The translations under genes were made by a program, and so were the position numbers. A DNA stretch of 64,000 bases from Ecdyonurus torrentis (taxonomy: Eukaryota > Arthropoda > Insecta > Ephemeroptera > Heptageniidae), in the NCBI GenBank assembly GCA_949318235.1, contig OX439128.1, positions 49,651,991-49,715,990 on the forward strand, read 5' to 3'. Below the pieces are notes generated by a model that saw only the letters and a program-made list of their open reading frames with translations, was not told the DNA's origin and searched no databases. Shown piece by piece: positions 52,906 through 64,000 of the stretch (position 1 is its first letter; the number at the start of each line of letters is the position of its first letter).

Positions 52906-53493
52906 TTTGAAATTTTTTCATTAAAAATATACAATATTGATGAAAATATAAAATGACTTTTTTTATATATTATGTGCGTTTTTTTTTTTCTTCCACATAG
53001 CAAATTTTATATGTATAATAATCACATGATGTGAGATCTAAAAAATTTCTCTCTGCTGAGTTAAAATCTGGCTGAATAACTCTCTCGTTCGTGAAAACAC
53101 ACGACACGACTGTATACTATACAGTACACTGTGCCGAGTGCTAACTTTAATGAGATTATACCAGCAACAGCTAGCTATATAGCAATGTTACTATTATAGT
53201 AGAGTTAGAGTATACCAGACATGTACAAAACATGCAAAACAAATTAACAACCAAGTAAAAATAAAAAATATAATGCTTTTTACATTATATAAAAAAAGTT
53301 TTGTAATAAATTACATTTACTTATATACTTATTACATTATTATTATCTGTTACATAATAACTTCAATTTAAGATTATTGACATTTTTATTTTATTGTATA
53401 TTATACTTTTTTAAATGCAATATCATTGGGTAATTTTAATACACGAAATAAATTAGTTAATTGCATGATAAAAAATTTTAAAGCAAACATTAT

Positions 53494-53790
53494 TATACAC
53501 CCCTTTTAATTCCTTGCGTTTTGAAGCCATGTTTGTGGTGCCTAATGCATTGTCCAGCATAGGGGAAACGTCATTTTCCCTCATTTGTCGCAAAATATAA
53601 ATATTTTTTGTCTGTTAATCATTTTTCTGTTATTCTTCTAGTGTATTAGGAGCTAGAAATAAGGCTTAGATTGAGCTTTGAAGCTTCGTTTGCTGTTAAA
53701 AAAATAAAAATGACGTTTTACCTATGCTGGCCTGTGTATTCCTAACCAACAAAATGGTGGCTTTTAAACATGAGTGCAACCGGTCTATAT
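53494..53790. mobile_element. Inverted-repeat element S
   Basis: Inner arms CAGCATAGGGGAAACGTCAT and ATGACGTTTTACCTATGCTG are inverted. Outer parts GTTTTGAAGCCATGTTTGTG and GTGGCTTTTAAACATGAG pair imperfectly. The CAGCATAGG word also occurs in family K. Ends are approximate. Confidence 0.65.
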
Positions 53791-54180
53791 ACTCCAACAA
53801 GCAAGATCGACGCTTCTTTTTCCGATTTTTGAGAAAACCTTAACTTTTTATTTTATATTACGTGTTGTTATTCGAAAGAAACATTAACTTAATTGTTGAT
53901 CCGTTGCTAAGATTTCTTCTATACCACATATAAATAAGAATATTAATTTTATAGGCCAAAATGTAAGGCAAAATACTGGGTGGATGAACACACATTTATT
54001 ATTGAATTTACTATGCACACTATAGCCTTGATAAATAAATAAATTTCTGTATTCAAGAATTTACACACAAAATATAATTACAAGAGCGAGGTTTAGGCTT
54101 AAAAATGTCCTTTCTCTTATAAGTAAAGCTTTCACATCAGTTATAACGTATATAGAATTCTTGCGTAAATTAGCGTGATA

Positions 54181-54415
54181 TTAAAGCCTATAGCCCCACG
54201 AAAGAGCGTGAAAATACTGTAAAGTATGCAATTTTTGTGAAAATTTATGTTTATGACGTCAGAAACATGCAAAAATTAGTATGAAAATGTTGTGCGGGTT
54301 GCATAAATTGCATTTTCTGAGTTGGGTTTTAAGACAAACTAATGTTATTTATGTAAGTCCCATCAAGTGTTTTTTGATATAAATGCTTATGTTTTTCTCT
54401 GGTTTATTCCTTTAA
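54181..54415 (+). mobile_element. MITE family A, copy A7, internally deleted
   Basis: Both TTAA ends are present, but roughly 90 bp after the left terminal repeat is missing: TTAAAGCC runs straight into TATAGCCCCACG. The right half is normal and ends GGTTTATTCCTTTAA. Confidence 0.82.
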
Positions 54416-55061
54416 GTAACTGCAACAATAAAAAATATATCAATTTATGCTGAATATTACGTCCATTGTAAAAACTAATAACTAAACCACACTATACTTT
54501 TATGCATATTAATGCATAACTACAAATTTGTAAAAAAAATAGTAATAATAATAAAAAAACTTTCTTAATTATAATGTTATTCCGGTATTTCAACAGCAGA
54601 AATATAATCAATTCATTAATTAATCCTTATAATATACAACACAATACACTCATAATAATTGACTTGTTAATAAAATGCTGCCTTGTGTATGATGCAACTA
54701 TTAATAAGCAGCTGAGTATATAATATTATAAGGTCAAGAGATTCTTGTAACTGAAATACCTCTTGATGATGATGAGGAGAAAATGAGAAAATAATACTTG
54801 TAATAAACTTGAGTAACTTATTCAATTAACGGCTACTTTTCACTGTGTTTATAGTTCATTCAACTTATATGTATTAAAGTTGAAGAAGCAAATAATAAAT
54901 AAAAGTAGTATAGATATTGCTGTATTTTGTGTTAGTTGGGAAAAAAAAGGTAGATAAGTAAGTAAGAGAGAGAAAGAGAGAGAGAGAGCTCTTTAAGTTT
55001 ATTAATTAATATAATGAAACTTCTTGAAAAATGTGGAGTGGAAAAAAATGATGTAATAACT

Positions 55062-55067
<6 letters not shown>

Positions 55068-55157
<90 letters not shown>
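55068..55157. repeat. (CT)n microsatellite
   Basis: About 45 CT units; a short (GA)n lies 80 bp upstream at 54964-54989. Confidence 0.95.
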
Positions 55158-55160
<3 letters not shown>

Positions 55161-55206
55161 TTTAATTTTTTTCAATTTTAAAAATAAATGCACACTTAAT
55201 CTCACA

Positions 55207-55554
55207 AAATGAATAAACCAGAAGGAAAACATTAGCATTTATATCACAAAACAATTGATGGGACTTACATAAAAACCATTAGTTTGTCTCAAAACTTTAC
55301 AGCATAGTAGCAACAACAATACCACTTGTAGCAGTGCTCGGTCAATTTCGACTTATGCAACCCGCACAATATTTTTATACTAATTTTTGCCTATTTTTCT
55401 GACGTCAGAAACAAGAATAGTTATGCAAATAGCACAGTATTTTAACGCTATCTTGTGGGGCATTAAATTCTTGTTGTCATTAGTTTTGGACTTCCGATAT
55501 TTTGCGTTTAATCATTAAAAAGTACAATTAGTTTCATGTGGTCTATGGCTTTAA
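55207..55554 (-). mobile_element. MITE family A, copy A8
   Basis: Inverted copy; the left end is decayed (TGAATAAACCAGAAGG) and the right end is GTCTATGGCTTTAA. A short insertion (about 55301-55330) interrupts the region that reads CAACTGTAG in other copies. It carries CTGACGTCAGAAAC. Confidence 0.82.
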
Positions 55555-56298
55555 GAAAAGTCTTCAGCAATCTCCATATAGATAAAACCCAGTTTGATAA
55601 AATGAGGTATATTGTGAACTGTATAAAATGACGTTCAAATTTTACTTTATATAGGTACACTGCACATAAAGTTTATCATGATTTTGATATAATACAATAA
55701 GAAATTAATTAAAAGTTATGAAACATGGTTATAATAATATAGTCTTTGTAGATCCCTTTATACTATATAAAATAACGATATACGCATAATATAGTAAAGA
55801 GAGCGAATAGCATTGAAAGATAGAGAGACAGAGAACTAAGGTTATCAAGTTGATAGCACAGAGAGAGAGACATAACCCCGAGCAGGTGGTTGTGTCACAT
55901 CGTATTATCTTCCACTCGTCCAACCTAACGTGCACCCTAACAACGCACGAGTATATATAATACGAGTATGTATATATGTATGTGTTCGCCACTCTCACGC
56001 CTTGGAAACCTCGTTATTTCTAGATATAAGTGCAACTATACACGACATTGACTGCAAGACCAGAAGTAGTTGTTACGACGTGACACATGCTACCTCTTAA
56101 CATCAATATAAATGTCAGGTTTTCTTCTGCCTTAACAAATTCTGTATAAAAAAGTAAAAAAAATAAAATGTATATTATACAGTGTACCTATATAATTTAA
56201 TAATATTTATAAAAAGAATATAACGTAATCGTTCTGTAATATCAATAATTTTAACTACAATATTATAATGAATAAAATATTATGATGTAATTAATGTC

Positions 56299-56602
56299 TT
56301 AAAGGCGTAGAACAACTTGAACAAAAAAAACTTATCTAATATCCTAACATACCTAAATATCAACGTTGATTTGGCCACAGTCATTGATTTATAATTTATT
56401 TTCCATTCACAAAATAGCAGCTGCGGGTTTGTGACGTCACAGCTCGCCTGCTTCCGCGCGCGTGGACTAGTAAGCTGTGACGTCACAAACCCGCAGCTGC
56501 CATGCTGTGAATGGAAAGTAAATTAGAAATCAATGACTCCGGTTAATTCAACGTTGATATTTAGGTACGTTAGGATATTAGACATGTTTTTTGTTCTTTT
56601 AA
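56299..56602 (+). mobile_element. Foldback MITE family B, copy B5
   Basis: TTAAAGGCGTAGAACAAC at the left, TTGTTCTTTTAA at the right, TTAA intact on both sides. Long arms carry GTGACGTCACAGCTCGC and AGCTGTGACGTCACAAAC around a GCGCGCGTGGACTAGT centre. The minus-strand open frame 56280-56486 is an accident of this element. Confidence 0.9.
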
Positions 56603-57236
56603 ATAAAATATTAATTAAAAATAAAAAGTCACCAATTATTTTTCATTTGCATAGAACTAAGTTTTCTTCTACTCATGATATACTGCATAACAATACGACT
56701 CCTTGATTCAATCGTATTATGTTGTTTAATTTTAATAATAATATTTTCTCTCTTCTAATTCATATTTAATATATATTAATATAAAATAAATAAAATAATA
56801 TATGAAAAAAATAATGTTTATAAAAATGTTAAAAAAGGGGGTTTCCTCCTCTATTCTTTAATAAATTATAATTTTTTGTACAGCATGAATATTTTAGTAC
56901 TTAGAAGGTCGTTAGTGCATCACTGAGGTGTATTATAAACAAAGCAGAGGTAAGTTAGTATAGAGAGAGAGAGATTCTCATGAGCATTGTTTCGTCATCA
57001 CTGAATGCGCACTTTTTTTTTTATTATTTTTTTTTTTTACATAGTCTGATTTTGATGAGGCTTTTAATGAAGATGCATGTTCAGATCACATTTTATTTCT
57101 CTCAGTTCTTTTTATATATTTCACTCCAGTTGTTATTATTATTATTATTATTATTTTTTTTACTTATTTAAAGCTAAATTTTCCTTAGTTTTATTTGTGT
57201 ATATTATATATATATAATTTACTTGTTTCAAGTTTT

Positions 57237-57238
<2 letters not shown>

Positions 57239-57276
<38 letters not shown>
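57239..57276. repeat. (CT)n microsatellite
   Basis: Uninterrupted CT units. Confidence 0.95.
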
Positions 57277-57281
<5 letters not shown>

Positions 57282-57675
57282 TCTTTCTTTCCTTTTTGTT
57301 AATGAAGAGCGCTGAAAAGGAATATTACTGCGTTATTTAAACGGAAAAAATATCATCAAGAGGATATCCACATTAAAAAAAACGGCAAATAATAATAATA
57401 AAATAAAGAACTAAAAAAAAATATTATAATAAAATAATAATATACAAATAAAAAATAAATAACATTTTTACTGTCTATTTTTTACATAGCAAAATGATGT
57501 TTATTTATTTTACCCATGATATCATAATTTTACACTGTTTGTATAGAGTGGTTGCTTATTGCGCGCCCTAGCACCAAGTTTGATTAGATATATAAATACA
57601 TTATCTGGCATATAGGAAGAAATTGTAAAACAACTTTAATTTTTTTTATAGATTATTTTAATCTATAATCCGTAT

Positions 57676-57678
<3 letters not shown>

Positions 57679-57720
<42 letters not shown>
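57679..57720. repeat. (CT)n microsatellite
   Basis: Uninterrupted CT units. Confidence 0.95.
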
Positions 57721-57724
<4 letters not shown>

Positions 57725-57862
57725 GTAATTTTTTTTAATTAGCTGCATATTTTTTTTTCTGTTGAGTGTAACGTTATTTTCTGCTTAAGCATAGTGGCCA
57801 GAATTCACATCAATGAGAGCAACCACCTTATACAGTTCAACTTGTATCATTTTAACGTTATC

Positions 57863-58187
57863 CTAAAGGAATAGACCAGAAGAAAACATTAGCATTTATA
57901 TCACAAAATACTTGATGGGACTTAAAACCCAACTGTAGCTCCGTAGCAGTGATCAGAAAATTTTGATTTATGCAACCCGCACAACATTTTTTTTTTACTA
58001 ATTTGTGCATGTGTCTGACGTCAGAAACATAAATAGTCACCCCAATTGCATACATTACAGTATTTTCAAGCTCTTTCGTGGGGCTACATTAACATTCTGC
58101 GGTAAAAATTGTCATCAGTTTTGAAGATCCCATTTCGTGTTTATTCATTAAAAAGCACATGTTGTTTTATGTGGTCTATGGCTTTAA
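57863..58187 (-). mobile_element. MITE family A, copy A9
   Basis: Inverted copy from CTAAAGGAATAGACCAG to GTCTATGGCTTTAA. The left TTAA has one change (CTAA). It carries TGCAACCCGCACAACATTTT and CTGACGTCAGAAACAT. Confidence 0.85.
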
Positions 58188-58644
58188 ACTTGATTTAAGA
58201 AAAGAGGAACTTGACGAGCATATTTTTTAACTAATATCAACATAAAGCGATGTATACAACAAGTTAAATAAAATAATTGCTTATATATAGTAAAAAAAAA
58301 AATAATAATAATAATAAAAATTTCAATAACATAATTATTACTATTAAACTGTATTGTATACTATAGTTCACATAATTAAGAAGAGTAAAAAATTTTAGGG
58401 GCTAATTTTGTTGCATAAAATTAGTCACGAAATGATGTCGCGATCGGTACCTTTTTTCTATGCCCACATGCATAAGTTACAGACCGTGACGTCATTTTTC
58501 GATTTTCAAAAAATTATTACAAATACTTCATGTTCATGAAATAAAAATAGAAATTTGCGTATCAACCGATTCTGGACAAAGTCCTCATTTAGAAAATGCT
58601 ATAAAAATACTCCCCCTCCTCCTTTAATTTGTTTTTATTTCTAA

Positions 58645-58986
58645 ATAAGAGAGTAGGGTACCGACCTGATATCTCAAAAATTATAGAAGTGTTTTCGGTC
58701 TAAATTTGGTGTCATTGTATAGCTAAGGATCATACCTAGCCGTGATAAAAATTTCATGGTGTTTGACCTTTCCGGAAAAAAAGAAAAAAAATATTGAAAT
58801 TAACATTTAGCCTTATGGGCTTAAAATTTCAAAATATCATATCAAATTATTTTGCACTGTGACACCTCAAAATTTTTATATATTTGAAAGTGTCTCAAGC
58901 TGAAGTATCATTGTGCCGAATTTCAGATTTTTTTTGACGAGAAAAGTTTGAGTCTAATGACCGACGTCGGTCCCCTACTCCCTTAA
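58645..58986 (+). mobile_element. TTAA element related to family E, copy E4, abutting C3
   Basis: Terminal repeats GAGTAGGGTACCGAC and GTCGGTCCCCTACTC. The right end CCCTTAA merges with C3. The interior follows the order of E1 blocks (ATTGAAATTAACAT, CTTATGGG, AAAATTTTTA, ATTTCAGATTTTTTTTG) but is diverged, so I treat it as a subfamily. Confidence 0.75.
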
Positions 58987-59328
58987 AGAGAAAGTTCAGG
59001 GGTTACAAGATGGCTTCTTCAATGTTAGGTAATGAGAAGAACTGTTCATAAACTCATATATGATGACCCAAAGACCTTCCGTAGGCCCATGGTAGCACCT
59101 TAAACTTGGGCTAATCCTGTGAGATATGCAACCCGCTACAACATTTTCTATAGTAAAGCCGTAACTATGACGTAAAAGATACGGGACAGATTGCATATCT
59201 CGCAGGATGATCACGAGTTTGCGGGGCTACGGAAGGTCTTTGGGTCATCATATATGAGTTTATGAACAGTTTTTCTTATTATCTAACATTGAAGAAGGCA
59301 TGTTGTAACCCCTGAACTTTCTCTTTAA
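58983..59328. mobile_element. Inverted-repeat MITE family C, copy C3, abutting E4
   Basis: TTAAAGAGAAAGTTCAGGGG at the left and CCCCTGAACTTTCTCTTTAA at the right, a perfect 20-base terminal match. The left TTAA is also the right end of E4. The minus-strand open frame 58996-59214 lies inside this repeat and is not a gene. Confidence 0.9.
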
Positions 59329-59842
59329 TATACTCCTTGCTTCTGTTCGTCAATAAAACTGAGTCACTCAATGACAATGTATAACAAAATACTGTAGAGT
59401 ATTAAAATAATACACATTTTTGATTCTTGCCATGTTACTCCAACTGGCAAAATGAGTTATTATAAATAATATAGTTTAACCAATTTAATATTCTATCAGA
59501 CAAAATAGCAGTTATCTCTAACATAAAGTTTATAAAATATAATTACTTGTAGCTTATAGTTTTAATATAATGTAAAACCTATTATATACGTACTGTATGA
59601 ACATCATACATGTAGTATGTATATATGATAAATAATTTAGAGAAAATCAATTTTATTTTTATAGTTTTATATTTTTGATATAATAATAAAATAAATTTGC
59701 TATTATATAATTTTGTACCAATAATTGATTTTATATGCATGAAATATAATCGCGTTTATTGTTCCCGAAAGAATAATTTTGTATGCAATAAAAAATTGAT
59801 GACTGTTGTTATTATAACACACGATTTTAATCCGTACGTGTA

Positions 59843-59873
<31 letters not shown>

Positions 59874-60228
59874 TTAATTTATTATGACATACTCACATGG
59901 CTAACAATATATATATTTTTTTTTATTAAAATAAATATTTTATAATTAAAAACAAACAACCCTAATAACTTTATAGATTAATGAATAATAACTCATTCTA
60001 TAATATTTATTATAAAAAAAAAATATTATATTTTTTTTGTTATTATTATTAAATTTTATAAAAATATTTAAATGTCATATATTATAAAGCTTTAAAATTG
60101 CGTTACTTTATATATACTTATAAACTGGATTGGATTATTATTATGTCACCACTTTTTAAATTAATTTAGTAAATTTAGAACTTCCCGGATTATCATGGAT
60201 ACATTTTAAATAGTTGTCTTGCTATATA
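59329..60228. other. Intergenic AT-rich stretch, no gene seen
   Basis: Poly(A) at 59850-59872. Nothing else recognisable. Confidence 0.6.
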
Positions 60229-60518
60229 TAGGGTGTATGCGGATGACTTCATATTTAATACGCTTGGAGGCCATACTGGAGTAGTGAACAACATTGCTGA
60301 GCATAGGACAAACTTATTTTAGGCAATTTTCTTTGGGAAATATGTTAATTTTTTCTCACATACTTGAGATACTATAACTCAATATATTTACAGCATCAAT
60401 GCTCTCAAAAATATTGCATGGTGTTTTTAAACTGGTAAAATGAGTTATTTTCCTATGCCACCCATGTTATTGAGTAATCCAACATGGCGTTGACTTTAAC
60501 ATGAATGCATAGACCCTA
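60229..60518 (+). mobile_element. TA-target MITE family K, copy K1
   Basis: TAGGGTGTATGCGGATGAC at the left and GAATGCATAGACCCTA at the right, flanked by TA on each side as expected for Tc1/mariner-type insertion. Shared interior: GGCCATACTGGAGTA, GAGCATAGGACAAACTT, ACATACTTGAGATACTA, TTAACATGAATGCATA. Confidence 0.85.
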
Positions 60519-60583
60519 TAGTTAATCTTCAGTGGCATGAAAATGGAATAGAGAGTCTAAATTTTCTATTCTTTTAGCAAAAA

Positions 60584-60625
<42 letters not shown>

Positions 60626-60840
60626 TAACAAATTATTGTATCTAGGGTATAAAAATGAAGGATACTATAGACATATATTTTACTTTTTACTTGAATCAAG
60701 CCATGGAGTTAAAATACATTAACAAAAGTTTTTTTCACGGATGACGTGCATTAAAACATAATTATGCTTTAAGAAATATACTAAAGAATAAGAATATGCG
60801 ATGAAAAACTTTCACAGTAATCTGAGTAATACGAAACATA

Positions 60841-61147
60841 TAGGGTATATGTGCATGATGTCACATTTAATGCACTTGGACGCCATACTAGAGTAATGTA
60901 TAACATTTCTCAGCATAGGACAAACTTCGTTTTTTGGCTATTTTCTTTGGGAGATCGGTTAATTTTTTGTTTGTCATTATTTTTCTCACATACTTGAGAT
61001 ACTAATTCAACCTATTACATAGCATCAACGCTCTCAAAAATATAGCTTAGTATTTTTAAACTGGCAAAATTAGTCATTTTCCTATAAGGCCCATGTTATT
61101 GAGTGATCCAACATGGCATCGACTTTAACATGAATGCATACACCCTA
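60841..61147 (+). mobile_element. TA-target MITE family K, copy K2
   Basis: TAGGGTATATGTGCATGA at the left and GAATGCATACACCCTA at the right, with flanking TA. Same orientation as K1 and 322 bp from it. Interior blocks are as in K1. Confidence 0.87.
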
Positions 61148-61544
61148 TAGTTAATATATGAAAATGTGCATATAACCATATTTTTATATTGATTATAATT
61201 TAAAATTATTATTATTATAAAGTTCTAATTTTCTATACACTATATGTACGTAAGCTTATATTTAAAATATAATGATGTACTTTGCAAAATAATGTCTGTA
61301 ATAAGCTGCCTATAATAATCTCTATTATTTAGCCACTCATCATAATACCTTTTACTTTATTTTGTTGTTGCTGACGCTAAAATGTATGTACATTATTCTA
61401 TTGTGACATAATTATTATTTTAAATAAAACCATGTTTTTCAAAATTATTGAAAAACACATTTGGTATATAACACAAAGGGTAAAGCTATATAACAACTTA
61501 TAATATATTACTTAATAGAAATGAATGATGAGATGATGTATATT

Positions 61545-61770
61545 GGTGAACCGTCCCGAGACACCTCTGACTTGACTTTTGGCGTAGGTTACTATACCCC
61601 ACTGCCAAAACTGGCTAGAGACACATGATGAATAAACCTGTCAAAATTAAATTATCGCTTTACTACCTGTGACATGTAACACACAGGATCTGGCATACGT
61701 ACTTACTGGCATCAATAAACACACACATGCACATTCAGTGCATACCACGACAACCCTAAAAAACAAATTA

Positions 61771-61810
<40 letters not shown>
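61545..61810 (+). other. Possible poly(A)-tailed retroposed fragment
   Basis: Moderately G+C-rich sequence (CGTCCCGAGACACCTCTGAC, CCACTGCCAAAACTGGC) with AATAAA at 61714 and a poly(A) run of about 40 at 61771-61810. No target duplication or open frame was recognised. The opposing frames listed over it are reads of the homopolymer. Confidence 0.35.
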
Positions 61811-61812
<2 letters not shown>

Positions 61813-64000
61813 GATTTGAGAAGCGAACTTATAATTTCTCGCAAGTTAAGCTAGCACGATTATATCATAGGATCAATCTATAGTTACATGCAGTATAATT
61901 GGATAGAAGACTAGCGCTATTTATGATAGTTAAGTTTTAAACTTTTCCAGTGGTCTGTTCACACGAAGCAATAAAATTGATCGTATACAATCATTTTGAT
62001 TGTTATCAAAACTCAACAATTTTCCTTTCCGTATTGCTACATCTTCCAAATATTTTAGTTCCTATCTTTTTTTTAAATTTGTATGATAATTATATAATAC
62101 TGTACCATTTATGAAAACAATGATTTATTTTTTTATCTGATGTTTCAATTGATGAGAATAACAAAAGTAAATGAACTGAATATAGGTTTCAGATCATTGA
62201 TAATATTAGAGCTGTACACGTAAAATAAAAAAAGTAATTTGCTCTCATAATGGCTCCTATAGCAAACTTATTGATAAAGCAATAAAGAAAATTATAAACA
62301 TGTAACTAATTAAAAAATAATAACAAAAAGAGAAAGATGGTTATAATTATGATAACTTTAATTTTTGTTGCCAAAATTTGTTGTCAGATTTAATTTTGTT
62401 ACAACAGTAACAGAAAGGCATCTTATTAAGTACAGGGGTCACTTTCTGCAATATGTACACAATATAGTTTATAGTCTTTTTTTTTTACCGTGTATACTTT
62501 GTATTTTAGAGGACATAACACAAAAATGTAAATGTAAAATTTGGATTTAAGTTTTTTTTCTTTATTCCAATGGTGACGTACTCTAATAATTTTTTATCAC
62601 TTTGAACCGGATTTAAAAAACTTTAAATTTATACTTTTTTTATGTGAATAGCGACGGTCAAAATCTGGGATTTTTTTTGTTTTTTTTTGTTTTTTAATAT
62701 TTTTGACCCTTTCCCTTAAATAATACGTCGTGTAACACGGCACAAGGCAAGGGCAAGCAAGTTTATTATATATATAGTACGATACCAAGAGTGAGATAAA
62801 CGTTTTACTTAAATTTGGTACGTGTGTGCTATAGCAAAGTGGATTAACTAAGACAAACATTGCATGCTTAGGTATATACACTCAAGTTATATAACCAGAA
62901 CATAATATATAGTACGTAAAGTACGTTATATGGAAAGTATAACACTTTATATATATACGGTACCATATACAGTATATTATATATATATCGTATTATGCTT
63001 CTAAGATAAACTGAGTTTTAGAAAATGTAAAAGCCTTTTGTTTACATATGAATCTGTATTTTAAGTTTTCAAAACTCTATTATATTACAATAATATTCAT
63101 GATTTATTTAATTTTTGTTTTCAATATTAATTGAATTCAAAATTTAATATTATCTTTTATGTAATATTTATTTTAGAGCGTTTCACATATTTATATGTAT
63201 ATTTATTTATTTTGTAATAATTGTATCATTAAAAATAACACTGTAAAAAGTTTTAAAATAATGACTCCAATACTCTGCTGCATCGTTTACTAAATTTAAG
63301 CAAGAAATTCTTCCTCATCATGGCCAAATTATATTTATATTTTTTGTGGCCTGCTCATCCACGATATAATAAATAAAGAATGAATGAATGAATGAATGAA
63401 TGAATGAATGAATGAATGAATGAATGAATGAATGAATGAATGAATGAATGAATGAATGAATGAATGAATGAATGAATGAATGAATGAATGAATGCTTCTT
63501 TAATGACTGCAATATTACAATATCCTATAAGTTTTAGTGGAATGTACCATATAATTTTAATAACTTTTTCAATAATATCCTAAGGTAGCGTGTTTTATAT
63601 GAGTACTTAATTAGATCATGCACCAACAGGACTTATTAACTTATTTGCATTCCTATATATGCGAAGAAAATATAGGATCCTAGGAATCCTTGGAATGCTA
63701 GGAATTCTAAGGAGTAGGTAACCTAAGTGCTTTGATTTTGATGCTTAAGTTTATATTGCAATCTATTTTTATTTCTTCAAATAAACTTCAAAAATGTTGC
63801 ATCATCAGTATTACCTTACACCATGTAAACAAAGAACTTCAATATTATATTTATCATGCAATAACAAACAGTTACTTTTTTCCTGTTTTTCTTGATAAAG
63901 GTATTATTATTTGTGTTATTTGTACGCATACAATATTTTGAGAACCGTAAGACAAGCTCACGAGTATATATAAGCGGATAAGATTAAAGCATACTACTAA
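61811..64000. other. Intergenic AT-rich stretch to the window edge, no gene seen
   Basis: Contains the (GAAT)n array and a short GGATCCTAGGAATCCTTGG shuffled repeat at about 63677. The frame 62597-62881 is unrecognised and follows homopolymers, so it is not called. Confidence 0.6.
63378..63494. repeat. (GAAT)n tetramer array
   Basis: About 29 uninterrupted GAAT units after AATAATAAATAAA. Such tails often cap non-LTR retroposons, and the sequence just before it (63300-63370) is slightly G+C-richer, but no target duplication was found. Confidence 0.95.

Larger units (their letters stand above)
51463..53493. other. Intergenic AT-rich stretch, no gene seen
   Basis: Only the paired (TA)n and (GA)n arrays. 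The frame 51930-52175 has a normal mix of residues but no motif and no splice or neighbour support. Confidence 0.6.

Noticed and set aside
56280..56486. Minus-strand frame with apparently protein-like composition
   Set aside because: It lies inside MITE copy B5, and the sequence is shared with other non-coding copies.
57858..58055. Minus-strand frame of 65 codons
   Set aside because: It is part of MITE copy A9.
58996..59214. Minus-strand frame of 72 codons
   Set aside because: It lies inside MITE copy C3; the equivalent frame is broken in C1 and C2.
63378..63494. Telomeric or satellite repeat
   Set aside because: GAAT units are not an arthropod telomere motif, and the array is short and isolated.

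Overview
The window is eukaryotic, very AT-rich (G+C roughly a quarter to 30% by eye) and almost entirely non-coding. It holds one recognisable protein gene, on the plus strand: a beaten path (beat)-family cell-surface immunoglobulin protein, seen as five exons between 24810 and 33956. The beat family is known from arthropods, so the host is most likely an arthropod. The huge (CT/GA)n, (TA)n and (GT)n arrays and the long AT-rich introns would suit a crustacean, but I cannot settle the order or species from this sequence.

Layout. 1-24809: upstream DNA or a long first intron, packed with microsatellites and short inverted-repeat transposons. No first coding exon (signal peptide) is convincing here, so it probably lies outside the window. 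24810-33956: exons of Ig domain 1 (two exons), Ig domain 2 (two exons) and a short last exon encoding a hydrophobic GPI-type tail. The reading frame stays open across all five exons and ends in TAG. The introns are about 3.0 kb, 66 bp, 69 bp and 5.3 kb. 33957-34070: 3' UTR with an AATAAA at 34047. 34071-64000: intergenic DNA with no gene I can support, but with more than twenty identifiable transposon copies.

The rest of the content is a community of non-autonomous mobile elements that I sorted into families by comparing stretches within the window. Families A (9 copies), B (5), C (3), D (2) and E (4) begin and end at TTAA, the target site used by piggyBac-type transposases. Family K (3) and element J have TA target duplications, as for Tc1/mariner. 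Families F, G, H, I, L, M, N, O, P, R and S are further inverted-repeat or dispersed repeats. There is also a tRNA-headed SINE-like fragment and a minus-strand retroposon with a 14-bp target duplication. No transposase or reverse transcriptase is encoded here, so all of these depend on enzymes made elsewhere.

Most notable: (1) TTAA elements of different families sit end to end sharing one TTAA, as a three-element chain at 40989-41954 and a pair at about 58645-59328; (2) the octamer TGACGTCA (CREB/ATF-type palindrome) occurs 23 times where fewer than one is expected, and 20 of the copies lie inside five different transposon families; (3) a foldback element sits inside a (TA)n microsatellite.
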